A stretch of DNA of 64,000 bases from assembly GCA_012295275.1 (NCBI GenBank), contig CM022665.1, positions 25,720,446 through 25,784,445 of the forward strand. The letters are read 5' to 3'. The notes below the pieces were generated by a model. That model saw nothing but the letters and a program-made list of their open reading frames with translations, searched no databases and was not told the DNA's origin. Every line of letters starts with the position of its first letter. Position 1 is the stretch's first letter. Origin of the DNA: Chrysomallon squamiferum. Taxonomy: Eukaryota; Mollusca; Gastropoda; Neomphalida; Peltospiridae. The position numbers and the translations under genes were made by a program. Positions 42,101 to 53,006 of this stretch are shown in pieces.

Positions 42101-45100
42101 AAGAATTAATTATGCATACAAATGTACTTTCTCCACAGGTTTCTCTTCTTAAACTTTTATTTTTTAATTTTAAATGTTTTTAAGTTTATAAATACCTTTT
42201 TTTATTATTAATATTTTTTGTTTTCCCCATGTAACTAAGGAACAGGAATATTTTTCACCTTGTGGTTGTTCATTTGAACTCTGAATATTAATGAACTCGT
42301 TGATAAAAAAGATTAGTTATATCTATTCATTTGTATGTAAATTCATTTTGTTTGTTCAGAAAACTAACCAGTTAGCTTAAACCCATTTGTATGGTGGCAT
42401 AGGATAACCAGTCGGATGTCATGCAGTGTAATTTTGAGTTACAGCCTGTTAATGCAGTCCAGTGCATCAGTAGATCAGTTTTGTTTTTCACCATAAATAG
42501 TTTTGAAAACATCTCGATTTTCATGTCTATACATGTGTTTTGCTGAAATCAGTCAATAAAACATGTTCTTTGTGTTTTTGTGTGACCTGTCAAAATTTGA
42601 GTTAACGAAATTATGCTAAAACTGTGCACTTATTTTGCCAAGATTCATCTAAAATCTCTGACATCATACAACCATGCATTGCATATCACAGATCTGTAGA
42701 ATGTGGTTTATCTTATTCCATCAAAACCTGAGTTTTGATCATTTTCACCATGTGACTGGTTATCCTATGCCATCACACATTTTATATATCTTAACTAAAT
42801 TAAATAAACTGGGTAATGACAAACAATTTATTTAATTAATTAATCAATTAATATTTTACTATTCTTTTTTTTTTGTCAATGTAAATTTGCATATGTTATC
42901 ATTTTGATGGTTAAAGACAGGTAATCCCTAATAACAATCAATTATATTTTTAACTGATTTCCCAATACTAATTTATTTTATTTTTTAAATTACATTATCT
43001 TTATAAGCTTGTGTACATACATACAATAGCTAGTCATTCACAATGAATTTTATATATGTTTTATATCTAAATTAAAGAAAGAAATTACCTAATATATGGG
43101 TAATCTCATATTTGTGTTGTCATAATAGTTAATTTTCTGATGCTCTCTATTCACAGGATCCTGAGGTGATATTCAGCAATATAATTGATGTGTATGAGTT
43201 CACTGCCAAACTTTTAAGCTCTGTTGAAGATCAGATGGAAGTGGCTGATTCCAAAGGATCAGCAACAGTAGGGACAAGTTTTGAAGATGTAGCAGAGGTA
43301 TTTGTCCCTTTTGAATGTTTTAATCAGTGACGAATTCCTGGTTTATGTTAATACTGCATCCAGAATCCCCAAATCCCAAATCTTTTTAGAGCAACTGAAA
43401 TAGTGATATCTTAACAGTGTACATCAGATTGTTTAGCATACACAACTCTTTATTTCATGCACAAAATGATTAAAAATATTTTATAAAAGTACCTACAGAG
43501 TATCTGCAAACTACAAGCTGTATACAAAATATCAATGGATTTCATATTTAAACTTTGTCACTGTTCTGAGACTATCATTTGGGACTTCAAAACAGAAACA
43601 AAATCAAAAAGATTTCAGATAAGTGATCCTCAATCTGTATCGCTTTTAGATTGTGATGAATGAATTTGTTTTAATGCTAACTGCACACATTAAAGATACT
43701 GTTGGTTTCTCTTTATTCAGGGAGAAGAATTCAATGTATATGAAAAATATGTTGATGACATGTTAGCTCCAAATGGTCGAGAACGATTAAACACATTACT
43801 CTTAAGAAGTGATGTTAGTGAATCTTTATTAAAGGTGAGTGCTTACGAGTTACATTTGTTAATTTTATACTCATAATTACCTTGTTTAACAGTTGAATAT
43901 ACACTGTTTTTTTAATTTTAACTTTAATCTAGGAGATGTTTCCATTAGTCATTCTCTGTTAGCACAGACATTTTTTAATCTATAATGATTTATAATGTTC
44001 CAGATTTTCAATAATAAAAATGCATTCTATCAACATTAAAAAAAAAAAAAAAATCATTTCAGGGTCCTCATTTATTTTAGGTAAAGGGTTAAAACAATCT
44101 TGAAAATAAGCCAATATTTATATGCTTTCTTTGTTTTTGTTGTTTTTAACATTAAATCAATTTTAATACCACTGTTTCAGTCTGCTGGTCAGGGTTTAAA
44201 AGATGCCACTAAGTATGTTCTTCCAAAACTTTTACTGGGACCAGTTTATCACTGCCTTCATTATTTTGAAGTATTGAAAGTAAGTATCTTAGACTTTGTT
44301 AATTTGCAATATTGTGTATATAATGAGGTGTGTGAATGATGAAAAATAAATAATTCATGTATGGATTCATTCTTCTGCTATCAGTAGGATTCAAATGTAT
44401 TTGTGTATGTATGTACATTTGCATTTAAATTTTATTGTTGTTGTTTATTTTTTTAGGCATTGATAGAAAAAAGCCCCACTAGTGAAGATAGAGAAAGTTT
44501 AGAACAAGCTAATGGTCTTCTTCAGGCTCTAAAGGCTTCACTGGAGAGAAAGTTCAGTGGTAGCATTCATAAGAGAAAGCCTTGGTAACTCTTTATTAAC
44601 TGGTTTCTTATTTTAATTAATGTGATTTATTCTGTAACTTTCAAATAGCAAACATTAACAAATGTACTGTGTCACTCTGTTTTTTAATATCATACCTTTC
44701 AAATGGTCAAATACAGCTTCTGAAACAGTGGCATTAATGTTGGATAGTTCATTTTTATCTTATAAAAACATTGTTAACACCAGTATATTTTATATTGTTG
44801 ATAATATAAAATTTATTGTTTATTGTTAAAATTGAAATAAAAATGTATTCTACAAACAGCATAATAGTATCGATTTTTAGGCATGTAAATTATTATTGTT
44901 ATTATTTATTTATATATTTTTTTTCAATTGTAGGGAAATTTCCTTGCGCTTCACAAGTCAGATAGGTCGTACAGCAGTGCTGCAGAAAATGACTGAAGTA
45001 CAGAAGAGCATTGATGGATGGGAGGGCAAGGACATATGGCAGAGCTGCAGTGAATTTATTATGGGTTAGACTCAGATTCATTCATGTTTATCAAAGACTG

Positions 45101-48100
45101 GCATGTGCTTTCCTGTAAAATGGGAGACCTATATAAAAATTCCCTTACTGTTAATTGATAATTATCTATAGAGTATTGAAATTGTGTTATATTGTTATTA
45201 TGCAGAAATTTTATATTGGTATCTAATAACCTTTAATTTTAAAATTTGCAAACAATTATTTTATATATAATTTGTAATAGAATTGTTTTTGCTTTATTTT
45301 CTCAATTACAGATTGTGACAAGAAGTAAAAAATGTATTTCTTTTTAATTTGCAACAGTCTACAAGATGTTCAGGGGCCTTTCAGTTCATTTCAATTTAAC
45401 GTGTTTAATATATTTTGTCCAAAGCTTATTAAAAAATATAGCAGAAGTGGTTAAACATTACATCATGGTGTAAATAATAATAATTAAAGAAAAAGTAATA
45501 GTTTATAGATTTTGGAAAATTCTTTTCATAATGCATTCTGTTCTTATTTATTAGAAATTTTAAACATTATTTAAAATACAGACATTACAACGTCTGTTAC
45601 ACAAATTTACTGCTTTGAACCCTAACAGTGACACTAAACATTTTAGTAGAAAAAGGCTTCATGATTTCAGTTGTTATTTCTGTTTGAATCATAAATGTTG
45701 ACATCACTTTCTGAAATAAGTGTAAACGTAAGAAAACAATCCTGCTATCATCTCTGGGAATGTAGTCAATGTGTACAATGTATTTTGCATTTCCTGAAAT
45801 ATCATCTGAAACTGAAATAGTCTTTCGGGTAACTTTGACTAAATTTGATCTATACTGTATTGTCAAACCATGGGAATAAAATATTATTTCATTTCAGAGG
45901 GTAAACTGCATAAGTTTACTGGACGACATCAGTCTGAACGCCATGTTTTCCTTTTCGATGGTTTGATAATATTATGCAAGCAGAATGCACGACGTTCTTC
46001 AGTAACAGGACCTTTAGGAGAATACAAACTAAAAGAAAAGTATTTTGTGAGAAAAATAAAAATTATAGACAAAGAAGACACTAATGGTAAGGAAATAAAA
46101 ATTTAATATACAAATGAAACAAAAAGTCTAGAGTAATACAGTTCACAGAGGAAATGTTTTAATTCTGTTCCTTTGACAAATATTGTGTAATGTTTAGAAT
46201 TGCTACCTCAGATATGATTGATAAAAATGAATAAAAATATCTTCTTTTTTTCTTCTGTTAATTTCTGCACCAGAATTAGGTGGGGTTTTTTTTGTTTGTT
46301 TTTTTATGTTTTTCTTTTTAAATTAAGAATTTTAACTGAACCTTTGAATGCAGACAGATATGTTGACACTGTATATTCTTTATTATTTTTTGTTTCACCC
46401 AAAATGCTTTACATTTCAGAAATCAAACATGCATTTGATATTCAGTTACGGGAGCATCCAGGAACTGGCTTGGTGTTGGTGGCTAAGAGCAGTGAAGAAA
46501 AGGGTAACTGGATGGCAGCCCTCATTTCCCTTCAGACTCGAAGTAATTTAGAACGTATTCTTGATGGTATTATTCGAGAAGAAGACAAGAAACATCCTCT
46601 TAGGTTACCTCCACCAGATAAGTATAGGTAATGGAATATTTTATTTCTCTAACTGTCTGTCTTGCAAGAACATATGTAAAAAGATAATTTGATATTAAAA
46701 TTACTGTCATCAGTAAATTTAATGCTTTAGACTTCCCCATGAAATTGTACCTGAAGAAATGGCTTCATTGTTTTAAGTTTTGGAGTTGTTGTTTTTTTCT
46801 TCTCTTTTTTTTTTTTCATCATTCTGTAGAATTTTACCAGTAAAGGTTGGTTTACATTTTTGTGCAATAAAACTTATAAATATTTCTTTTAATTACACTT
46901 GTTTTTCTTTTAAAAAAAAAAAAAAAAAAAAATAAACCTTTTGTTTTCCTTTCCAGATTTGCAGTTGAGGACTCTGATGACAATATAGTTTTTGAAGAGA
47001 ATCAGGATCCCACAGTAGAAAGTCCTGTGATCAAGGGAGGTTTGCTGCATAAACTGATTGAACGACTCACCTATCATATGTATGCTGACCCCAAGTTTGT
47101 CCACACATTCCTCACCACCTATCGGTCTATATGCAGTCCTCACGAACTTCTCGACCTACTCATAGAAAGGTAATCATTTATGAAAAACTGCCTTTTAATA
47201 TTTTACATATTCATGATATTGGTTGTGATCTATGCTTGTTTAATTAAAAATATAATGGATTGTTTTATGACTTGGATAGGATGTCTACTGATATTGTTTC
47301 GTGGTGTTGGAAAACTGGGGAAGTTTGAATTAGGAATATTTAATTCCCCAAACCAAAATTGGTGCAGTTCTGTTTAAATTTATAACTAGCATAGGGTGTC
47401 AGTTAATATTATTTTGCTCTATTGTTAACACATTTTATTTTCTTTGAAATACTATATCATTGCTATAGCGTAAAGTCTTGAATTTTCTAGAAATGCTGAT
47501 TTTAAAGTTGCTTTATTTATTTTCATTTTGCTTTGGATGCTCTCTAACATAAACATAGTTTTTAACCTGTTATTATTATCCAGCTCAAATGTTTGTACAC
47601 TCTGTGTTTTCAGGTTCAATATTCCAGACCCTTGCAATGATGACATTATATCAGACGATGGGATTCAAGATAACTTAAGGATTCAAGAAGATCTACGACG
47701 GTTTCGCATAGAGTATGTCAGACCTGTACAGTTCAGGTAATAGATTCTTGGTTCATTTGTTGTTTTCAAATTTCTCTATGGTGTAATCCATACAAAAAAA
47801 CATAAAAAAACCAACTTGAAATAAGATGTTTTTAAATTTTTATAATAATATTTTGTTCATCATACTTAACTGGAATGTTAAAATAATGTTGTAATAAGCT
47901 ACTTTTAGAAACATTTACAACTTAAAATACTCTATTGCCTTTTTTTTTTTTCATATATGAAAAATATTTTTTAGTAATTATTTTTACAGAGTGTTTAATG
48001 TCCTTCGCCAGTGGTTTGACCATCATTTCTATGACTTTGACCGAGACAAGAGCTTGCTGGATAAGCTCATAGACTTTTTAAAAAGTGTCAAGGGAAAAGC

Positions 48101-51100
48101 TATGAGAAAGATGGCAGAGTCCATAATTACTGTCATCCACAGAAGGGTTTGTTTCTTTCTTTTTGTATTTGTTTGAAGATTTTTACATTGACAGAATGAC
48201 ATTTTTTTTTAATCTTGAATGTTGTTTTCTCTTACCTTGTTTATTTATGCATAATATTCTTTATAAAAGATTAAAAAAGAAGAACACAAGTTTCTTCTTA
48301 AAACCATTAGGAAGTTTATTGAAAAAAGTGTGAAGACTGTGTTTTTTACTTATTATTTAATGCTATTTTCAGAAAAGAAATTATTGTATATTTTAATAAT
48401 TTTCCATATTTCATTGTTTAATGTAATAAATTGTAAGTTTTAGAAGACAAATTACACCATATTTTAATTCAACTTTAATAATTTTTATGCATATGCATCA
48501 GTTAGCACATTTCCCTAAATGGTAGGTTTGGATCCTAGTTTGTAATTTCATATTCAATTTAAATAAAAATGTAACCATTTTAGTTTCTAATCAGTGTTTA
48601 ATACACAAAGATTTTATATGATTTTCTCTAATTTTCAGTGTGAGTCTGCTGGGACTGAAAGAGAATTTACATATCAGAAACAACCGCCTGCAATAGAGTG
48701 GCACATCGCAAAGAAGATAGAAGACTATGATCTGATGACTGTAAGTACATACTTACACAGTCAAATTAGAGTGTAAGGTTTTTGACAGATATTTATCAAT
48801 TAAGTTCAAATTACTATATAATTAATAGGAAAATAATTTTTGCTTATAATTATGATCAGTGGTTGAAATATATTGTGTGTTTTTTTGAAGCCTGTAATTA
48901 TACATTTGAGACTATGTGATGTATGTAATAGTAATAGGTATAAAATTGTTTCTTTAAGGTGCATAATTTTGGAGAATAGTGAGAAACAATTTTGTAATAA
49001 TTTATATTGCTTCATTATCTTTTATGAACATGACTGCTTTCTTGTTTCCTGGAATTTCAAAATATTGTTTAAATATAAAATAATAAAATTAGTCGTAAAT
49101 GATATCAGCACTTTTATCTTTTTAACTTGTAATGATGTCTTTGTATTATGTATATCTTTGAATGAAAATGTTTGTAATATGTTCTTTGCTGAATGACACT
49201 AAGAGCAGAATTACATCTGATGAATGTTTGAATGCGATGTAACAAATAAAACGATAATGAAAATCACAGATTTTACGAGAAAAAAATAAAACGATTTTGG
49301 AAAACCATTCATGCCCAGTCTCCACAACAGATTTAAACATGAAGGAAAAAAGACAGCCATGTTCTCTGTGCATGCAGTAAGTGTGTTGATTTTATTTCTT
49401 CAGCTTCATCCAATCGAAATAGCTCGTCAAGTGACTCTGATCGAGTTTGAACTGTATCGTGCTGTTCAGCCGTCAGAACTAGTCGAGGGGGCCTGGGTGA
49501 AGAAAAACAAAGGGACAGAAGCTCTCAATCTCCTCAAAATGATTCGCTTCTCCACTATGGTTTGTGTTCAGATTTCAATTGTGTTTTACAGTCATTTTGT
49601 TTGGTGTTTTGTTTTCATTGTAAAGTTTTATTTTTCAGACATGTTTCTAAATACTTGGGGATGGTTTAATACCTGTAAAAATTATTATAGTATTCTTACA
49701 CACACTTTGTAATTTCCAGTAGTTTCTTTCATCTTCTTTTTCTTCTTTTTTTTGTTTTTGTTTTTAGATTTATTGCTTTGTACTTGAGATGTTTGCATAT
49801 TATTAACCATTTCAGTTTGTGAAGTGAGACTTTTATATAAAAAATTAATTGTACACTCTCTTTTTATAGGTGGTTTTAATACTTTTCATTATCGTTTAAT
49901 TAGTGCATTTGATTTTGTACAATTCAAATTGTACTAAATGAATAATTAAAATATTCAAAGCATTTACTTAGGTGTAAATAAATCATTACTTCATACTGCC
50001 AAAAAAAAAACCCCCAGTTTATTTTAATTTTATACTTAAGCATGAAACTGGATTATTATTGAACTTTGAAATGTAATATATATTGACAAACAAAACAAAT
50101 AAATTATTTCAATTTTCACAGTTTACATTTTGGATGGAAAAATGTATTGTGGAAACAGAAAATCTTGAGGAAAGAGCTGCAGTAGTTTCCCGGATCCTGG
50201 AAATCATGTTAGTCTTCCAAGAACTGAACAATTTCAATGGAATGTTGGAAGTGGTCGGTGCAATTAATTCTGCTTCTGTTCACAGGCTTGAGCATACATA
50301 CAAAGTAAGTGTTTTTAATTGAAAATCTGTTCAGTCTTTCAGTAAATAAATCATCTATAATACCCTTTCATCCCGTGATGGTTTAAATACATCAACATTT
50401 GGTTAAATCCGGGAATCTTTTGTTATTTACGTTGACAACTTATTGGATACTTTAATGTTAGCCTTCACTGATGACAAAATATATCTTTTTCAGGAGGTTA
50501 ATCACAAATTGCTGAAAGCCCTCGATGATGCAAAGGAGCTCAACTCGGACCACTTTAGAAGATATCAAGAAAAACTCCGCTCAATCAACCCACCCTGTGT
50601 GCCATTTCTTGGTGAGAGAAAATATATACTCTAATATTACTTCAGTTTTGATAAAGGCTGTTTTTATCCAATTTTTATATCTGTGTGTTTTGTCAGTGTT
50701 ACAGCATTCATTCTGTATTTCTTTATAATCAAATATTTATGCTTAATCTTATTCCATAACTATTGAGTCACACACACACACACACACACACAGTTGTAGA
50801 TTGTGGGTTTTTTTATAATTATTTTATCTAAAATTAACATTTGTGAAATAAAGTATCCCTCTGTTTGAATAACTTACTTATAAATAACATTTGTCACATT
50901 TTTCTTTAATAATATGTAAATATTTTTGCTAAATCTACATCATATATATATATCACTGATGAATTGTTTGTTTGTTCATATACCGACTCTAACATATGTA
51001 ACATCATAAAGACATAAATTAAAAAACCTGGTTTCGAATGGGGGTATAACTGGATAGACAGATAGTTCTGACAGTTGCTGCATGAGATTTGATAAAAAAA

Positions 51101-52927
51101 AATTATTTATTCATCTAGGTATGTATCTGACCAACATTCTGTTGACTGATGAAGGAAATCCAAACTTTCTGCCAAACAGACCTCCTGGTCTAATCAACTT
51201 CAGCAAGAGACGTAAAGTTGCTGAAATAATAGCTGAAATTCAGCAGTATCAGAACCAACCGTATTGTCTGACCGTTGAACCCACTATCAAGGTATAAAAA
51301 ATAATAATATGAAAGAAATTAGTTTTAACTATATACAACAGTAAAAATTATCCATGCATTATTTGATGTTAATTAAACACAGGCCCACTGAACTGAACCA
51401 ACACATTAAGGTTTAATAAATATTTTTCTGACTTTACTAGTGAGATGGTCGTTTATTTGTTCCACTGATTTTGACAGTTAAAATTATAACATGGGTATTA
51501 CATCATGCTAAACCTTTAAAAAGTTGAATAGTAAAATGATTTTTCATCATGTCCAGCTTGTGTTCAGTTATGTCAGTGATAATTTAATTGTATGTTTCAG
51601 GAATTTTTTGAAAATTTAAACCCACTTGACAATATGTCTGAGAAGGAATTCAATGACTACATTTATAACAAGTCACTGGAAATAGAACCCAGAAATGCCA
51701 AACAGCTACCCAAATTTGTAAGTATTTTATTCTTGTATATCATACTCAAAGACTCTATTTTTATTCTCTGAAATTAAATTCAAAATTGTATTTTTAGTCT
51801 CAAATGATAAATAAAATAAACCAGTAACTTTATAAAGTATTTGAAACCATACTTATAATAAGCACATATGGACTGATGATTATATTAAAACAAATTTTAA
51901 TAAGTGTGTCTTTGGACACTAAATTATATTAAATGTCACTTGTAATAATAAAGGCAGTGATGTTCAGTTTTTATTTCCTTTTTTCAGCCAAAGAAATTTG
52001 AATATTCTTTGAAGTCTCCAGGTATAAAACCAATGGCCAATCGTCACAGTGCTTCATCTCGAAGTCATCCTTTAGCATTTGGATTCACTAAAAGCCCTGA
52101 TGATGATGACACAGTATCACAGCGTGCAGCAACATCACCCTCAACACCATGCAGTCCTTTGACACCTCCTCACTCATCAACTGGTAGAAGTAACAATGTT
52201 TTTCAACCAGGCAAGTTTTGTTTTACATTCCACCATAAGTAACTTAGATAGTGAGTAGCAGACTGTTTTTAAATATGGTATTATCAAATTATTGTTGGTT
52301 GCATACATATTTTTTTTTAAATTATGCATTTTGTTCATGGTTAATATTAAAAGACACTTTTTAATGAAAATGATTTGTATTATTAATGGATATTGCAAAC
52401 GATATTAAGTCATTCAATTTTTTGTATTCATTACAGATTCAGCCCAGTTTCAAAGGCTAAGCCTGAGCAGTGCAAATTTATCAAGTAGCATTCCCTCCAG
52501 CACACCAGAAAAACTAGAGGAGTGCAAGTTAAAGCCTCCACCCTTGCCTCCAAGACAAAGACATCGGGACTCTGTTAACGAGCTTTCAGGTGTTTTCAGA
52601 CCACCGTCTGTTCCAGATCCCCCTCCTCCACCTCCTCCTCCTCGCTTTAATGGAGATAGGCCTCCCCCTGTCCCTCCACGAAGAGATTCAGTTCGCGACA
52701 TGGGACACTGCAATACATTACCACGTTCACAAAGTGTCTCCCACCCCAGGCAGCCTGCTCATTTATTAAATAGTGCTACATTGCCACGACACCACTCAGA
52801 ACGACACAGCTCAGAGAGGACCTTTCAGAGCACATCAATGATGGATCTTAACGGCGATGAAACTTATACACCTGAACTGCCACCTAGGACTTACAAATAT
52901 TCATATTCAGATAAGCACAGCAGCTAG
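36108..52927 (+). CDS. SOS1: Son of sevenless Ras/Rac guanine nucleotide exchange factor, 23 coding exons
   Basis: Exons: 36108-36203, 39239-39496, 40028-40114, 40422-40502, 40823-41023, 43157-43297, 43721-43834, 44181-44279, 44457-44584, 44934-45064, 45898-46086, 46420-46627, 46957-47169, 47614-47736, 47990-48146, 48639-48740, 49404-49559, 50122-50304, 50494-50611, 51119-51291, 51601-51717, 51988-52210, 52437-52927. They total 3789 nt, 1262 aa (human SOS1 about 1333). Approximate domains: histone-fold 1-175, DH 195-385 ([20 protein letters not shown]), PH 440-545 ([15 protein letters not shown]), REM 590-740 ([20 protein letters not shown]), CDC25 Ras-GEF 775-1020 ([18 protein letters not shown], helical hairpin [14 protein letters not shown]), proline-rich tail 1026-1262. 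The tail has Grb2-SH3 PxxPxR motifs PPLPPR, PPVPPR (52664-52681) and PELPPR. It links receptor tyrosine kinases via Grb2 to Ras, and via DH-PH to Rac. Intron 22 uses a GC donor. An in-frame TAG five codons upstream fixes the start. Confidence 0.97.
37528..37568 (+). repeat. possible tRNA-derived SINE fragment
   Basis: ATGGCTAAGTGC (37528-37539) resembles an A box and CTGTTCAAAC (37561-37570) a B box, but they are closer together than in a tRNA. The surrounding 37480-37770 is more GC-rich than the rest of SOS1 intron 1, as expected of an inserted repeat. No poly(A) tail or duplication was defined. Weak call. Confidence 0.25.
37967..38249. mobile_element. Tigger/pogo-like MITE, copy A
   Basis: The element starts TACAGGTTGAGAATC and ends with its inverted copy GATTCTCAACCTATA (one mismatch), giving a TA target duplication as in the Tc1/mariner-pogo superfamily. 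It is about 283 bases with no coding capacity. It shares interior blocks with copy B (43352-43639, opposite orientation), such as ATTTTGTGCATRAAATAAAG and AAGATATCACYATTTC, so the two are one family. From memory, termini and interior resemble the human MER2/Tigger group. It is in SOS1 intron 1, 240 bases before a decayed Tigger-type transposase. Confidence 0.85.
38490..38770 (+). pseudogene. Decayed Tigger/pogo-type DDE transposase fragment
   Basis: One continuous frame over about 90 codons carries recognisable pogo/Tigger transposase blocks, interrupted by at least four stop codons. The blocks are [17 protein letters not shown], then [22 protein letters not shown] and [14 protein letters not shown]. 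The D of LDET (codon at 38645-38647) corresponds to the first catalytic Asp of the DDE triad; the family norm is N-x-DETGLFY. The remaining catalytic region and the N-terminal helix-turn-helix domain were not found nearby. With no frameshift but many stops, it looks like an old inactive copy. It sits in SOS1 intron 1 on the sense strand. Confidence 0.75.
41113..41131. repeat. Short perfect hairpin in SOS1 intron 5
   Basis: AAAACATC-TTG-GATGTTTT forms an 8-bp stem with a 3-base loop. It follows a GC-rich phrase GGGGCCCATACCACA at about 41097, which stands out against the AT-rich intron and may be the end of an unrecognised repeat. Confidence 0.35.
41640..41811. repeat. Tandem repeat, ~63-bp unit, 2.7 copies
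   Basis: Each unit contains GCAGAAAACTAAATTTGTTA and ends TGAATTCCRTGACAT. The third unit is truncated after ACTAAATTTGTGACA. Units are 63 and 64 bases and diverge mainly in the stretch before GCAGAAAAC. It is in SOS1 intron 5. Confidence 0.85.
42391..42779. mobile_element. Terminal-inverted-repeat MITE in SOS1 intron 5
   Basis: The left end GGTGGCATAGGATAACCAGT matches the reverse complement of the right end (GACTGGTTATCCTATGCCATC) over about 20 bases with one mismatch. The roughly 385-base interior is non-coding. The exact boundary and target duplication are unclear, so the superfamily is not assigned. Confidence 0.75.
43352..43639. mobile_element. Tigger/pogo-like MITE, copy B (inverted)
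   Basis: On the minus strand this starts TACAGATTGAGGATCACTTA and shares several interior blocks with copy A at 37967-38249, including a near-identical ATTTTGTGCATGAAATAAAG and AAGATATCACTATTTC. The far end near 43352 has decayed. It lies in SOS1 intron 6, between exons encoding the DH domain. Confidence 0.75.
52211..52216 (+). promoter_or_regulatory. Non-canonical GC splice donor of SOS1 intron 22
   Basis: The exon ends ...CAACCAG and the intron starts GCAAGT. The downstream acceptor TTACAG ends at 52436. Only this junction keeps the frame (phase 1) into the proline-rich last exon; there is no usable GT nearby. Apart from the C at +2 it is a perfect donor, as is typical of GC-AG introns. 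Confidence 0.85.
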
Positions 52928-52975
52928 GACTGTTTTATGGTAACACTCACTACAAATGACGAAACAACCTGCCCC

Positions 52976-53006
<31 letters not shown>

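Noticed and set aside
45597-45866. 89-codon minus-strand open frame in SOS1 intron 10
   Set aside because: No similarity that I recognise, and no flanking splice or promoter support. It could be an old insertion, but there is no basis for a gene call.
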